The notes beneath the pieces are model-generated. The model had not been told where the DNA came from and searched no databases. It worked only from the letters and a program-made list of their open reading frames with translations. DNA of 14,795 nt from Verrucomicrobiales bacterium (lineage in GTDB: Bacteria > Verrucomicrobiota > Verrucomicrobiia > Limisphaerales > UBA9464), in the NCBI GenBank assembly GCA_003445095.1, contig DLVS01000422.1, forward strand, positions 1 to 14,795. Reading direction: 5' to 3'. Made by a program: the position numbers and the translations under genes. Below are positions 14,134 to 14,795 of the stretch, piece after piece (the first letter of the stretch is position 1; each line of letters opens with the position of its first letter).

Positions 14134-14795
14134 ATGACGCTACTGCGGATTGTATTCGGTTGGTCGTTGGTTATGGCCGGTTCGGTGATGGCGAGTGAGT
14201 GGCCCTCGTGGCGCGGGCCCCATCAGGACGGCACCACGACCGAATCGAAGTTCCCGGTCTCGTGGAGTCGCGAGAAGAATGTGAAGTGGCGGATGGAGTT
14301 GCCCGAACCTGGCAATTCGTCACCGATTGTTTGGGGCGACACCGTGTTTATTACCCAAGCCCTGGATGACGGCAAAGAGCGCACGGTGATGGCTTTTGAC
14401 CGCATCACGGGCAAGCGACTCTGGCAAAAGGGCGTCAAGTACGACGCGACCGATCCGCGACATAAGACCAACCCCCATTGCGCCGCGTCGCCGGTCACGG
14501 ATGGCGAGCGCGTTGTGGTGAGTTTTGCGTCGGCCGGCGTGTTGGCGTACGACTTCAGCGGGAAAGAGCTTTGGCGCGCCGATCTAGGGAAGCAGGTCCA
14601 CGAGTGGGGTCAGGGTTCGTCGCCCGTCATTCATGGCGACCAAGTCATCGTGTATCACGGTCCGGGAGAGTTCTCGACGCTGTACGCGCTCGACAAGCGG
14701 ACCGGCCAAACACGCTGGAAGGTTTCGTTGAAGGAAGCCCATCCGCCCGAGCGTTGGGACGGGTTTGCCGGCAAAAACGATGGAATGATCGGAAC
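14134..14795 (+). CDS. Secreted PQQ-like beta-propeller protein, partial at window end
   Basis: This gene begins at ATG 14134 and stays open to the last base, so only about 220 N-terminal residues are present. A signal peptide is visible in the first 20 residues (LLRIVFGWSLVMAGSVMA, cleavage after VMA). It is followed by the WPSWRGPHQDG motif (23-33), and then propeller blades with SPIVWGDTVFITQAL, AFDRITGKRLWQKGV, ASPVTDGERVVVSFASAGV, YDFSGKELWRADLG, SSPVIHGDQVIVYHGPG and ALDKRTGQTRWKVSL. It is the same WRGP group as the protein at 10251-11804 but clearly divergent, and uses a Sec-type rather than a Tat-like signal. It diverges from the sulfatase gene. The function is unknown, and the C-terminal part lies outside the window. 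Confidence 0.9.
   Translation, partial: MTLLRIVFGWSLVMAGSVMASEWPSWRGPHQDGTTTESKFPVSWSREKNVKWRMELPEPGNSSPIVWGDTVFITQALDDGKERTVMAFDRITGKRLWQKGVKYDATDPRHKTNPHCAASPVTDGERVVVSFASAGVLAYDFSGKELWRADLGKQVHEWGQGSSPVIHGDQVIVYHGPGEFSTLYALDKRTGQTRWKVSLKEAHPPERWDGFAGKNDGMIG

Noticed and set aside
1..14795. CRISPR array, tRNA, rRNA, prophage or transposase
   Set aside because: No regularly spaced direct repeats, cloverleaf-like segments, rRNA signatures or transposase motifs were seen on either strand.

Overview
The window is about 14.8 kb of GC-rich bacterial chromosome with mostly ordinary chromosomal genes. The gene content suggests a Verrucomicrobiota-like bacterium (a Pedosphaera/Limisphaerales-type lineage), with Planctomycetota as the alternative. 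The signs are a duplicated-permease (ADOP) ABC exporter, two secreted WRGP-type PQQ-like beta-propellers, a Tat-exported sulfatase, a Tat-type sugar isomerase-like protein, a DUF4034-like protein and dispersed palindromic repeats. This assignment is inferred from gene content and recalled families, not from a marker gene.

Layout. 90-3284 (+): an ABC ATPase and an 828-residue MacB/FtsX-type permease form an efflux or lipoprotein-transport operon. 3430-4401 (+): a nucleotidyltransferase (AbiEii/DUF1814-like) gene that is frameshifted exactly at its GG active-site motif, with a small helical partner overlapping its stop codon. 4508-5923 (+): a secreted DUF4034-like protein. 6052-6918 (+): a Tat/lipoprotein-signal xylose-isomerase-like TIM barrel. 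7035-7385 (+): a DUF1801/YdhG-like protein ending in a stem-loop. 7504-9702 (-): a bifunctional rhamnulose-1-phosphate aldolase/short-chain dehydrogenase. 9942-10229 (+): a [2Fe-2S] ferredoxin, divergent from the aldolase. 10251-11804 (+): a PQQ-like propeller protein whose N-terminus is encoded by an inverted-repeat element. 11811-11996: a second, different inverted-repeat element lying between converging genes. 12043-14046 (-): a Tat-exported sulfatase. 14134-14795 (+): the start of a second PQQ-like propeller gene, cut by the window edge.

How the genes fit together. The ABC pair is a clear functional unit. The sulfatase, the rhamnulose-phosphate aldolase/dehydrogenase and the sugar isomerase-like protein would suit a bacterium that uses sulfated deoxy-sugar polymers, but they are not in one operon and no sugar kinase, transporter or glycoside hydrolase is present, so this link is only inference. 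I see no CRISPR array, tRNA, rRNA, prophage or transposase gene. The observations most worth a second look are the repeat element that appears to supply the translation start of the first PQQ-like protein, the second inverted-repeat element beside the same gene, and the damaged nucleotidyltransferase with its intact small partner. I did not find convincing evidence of a wholly new system.
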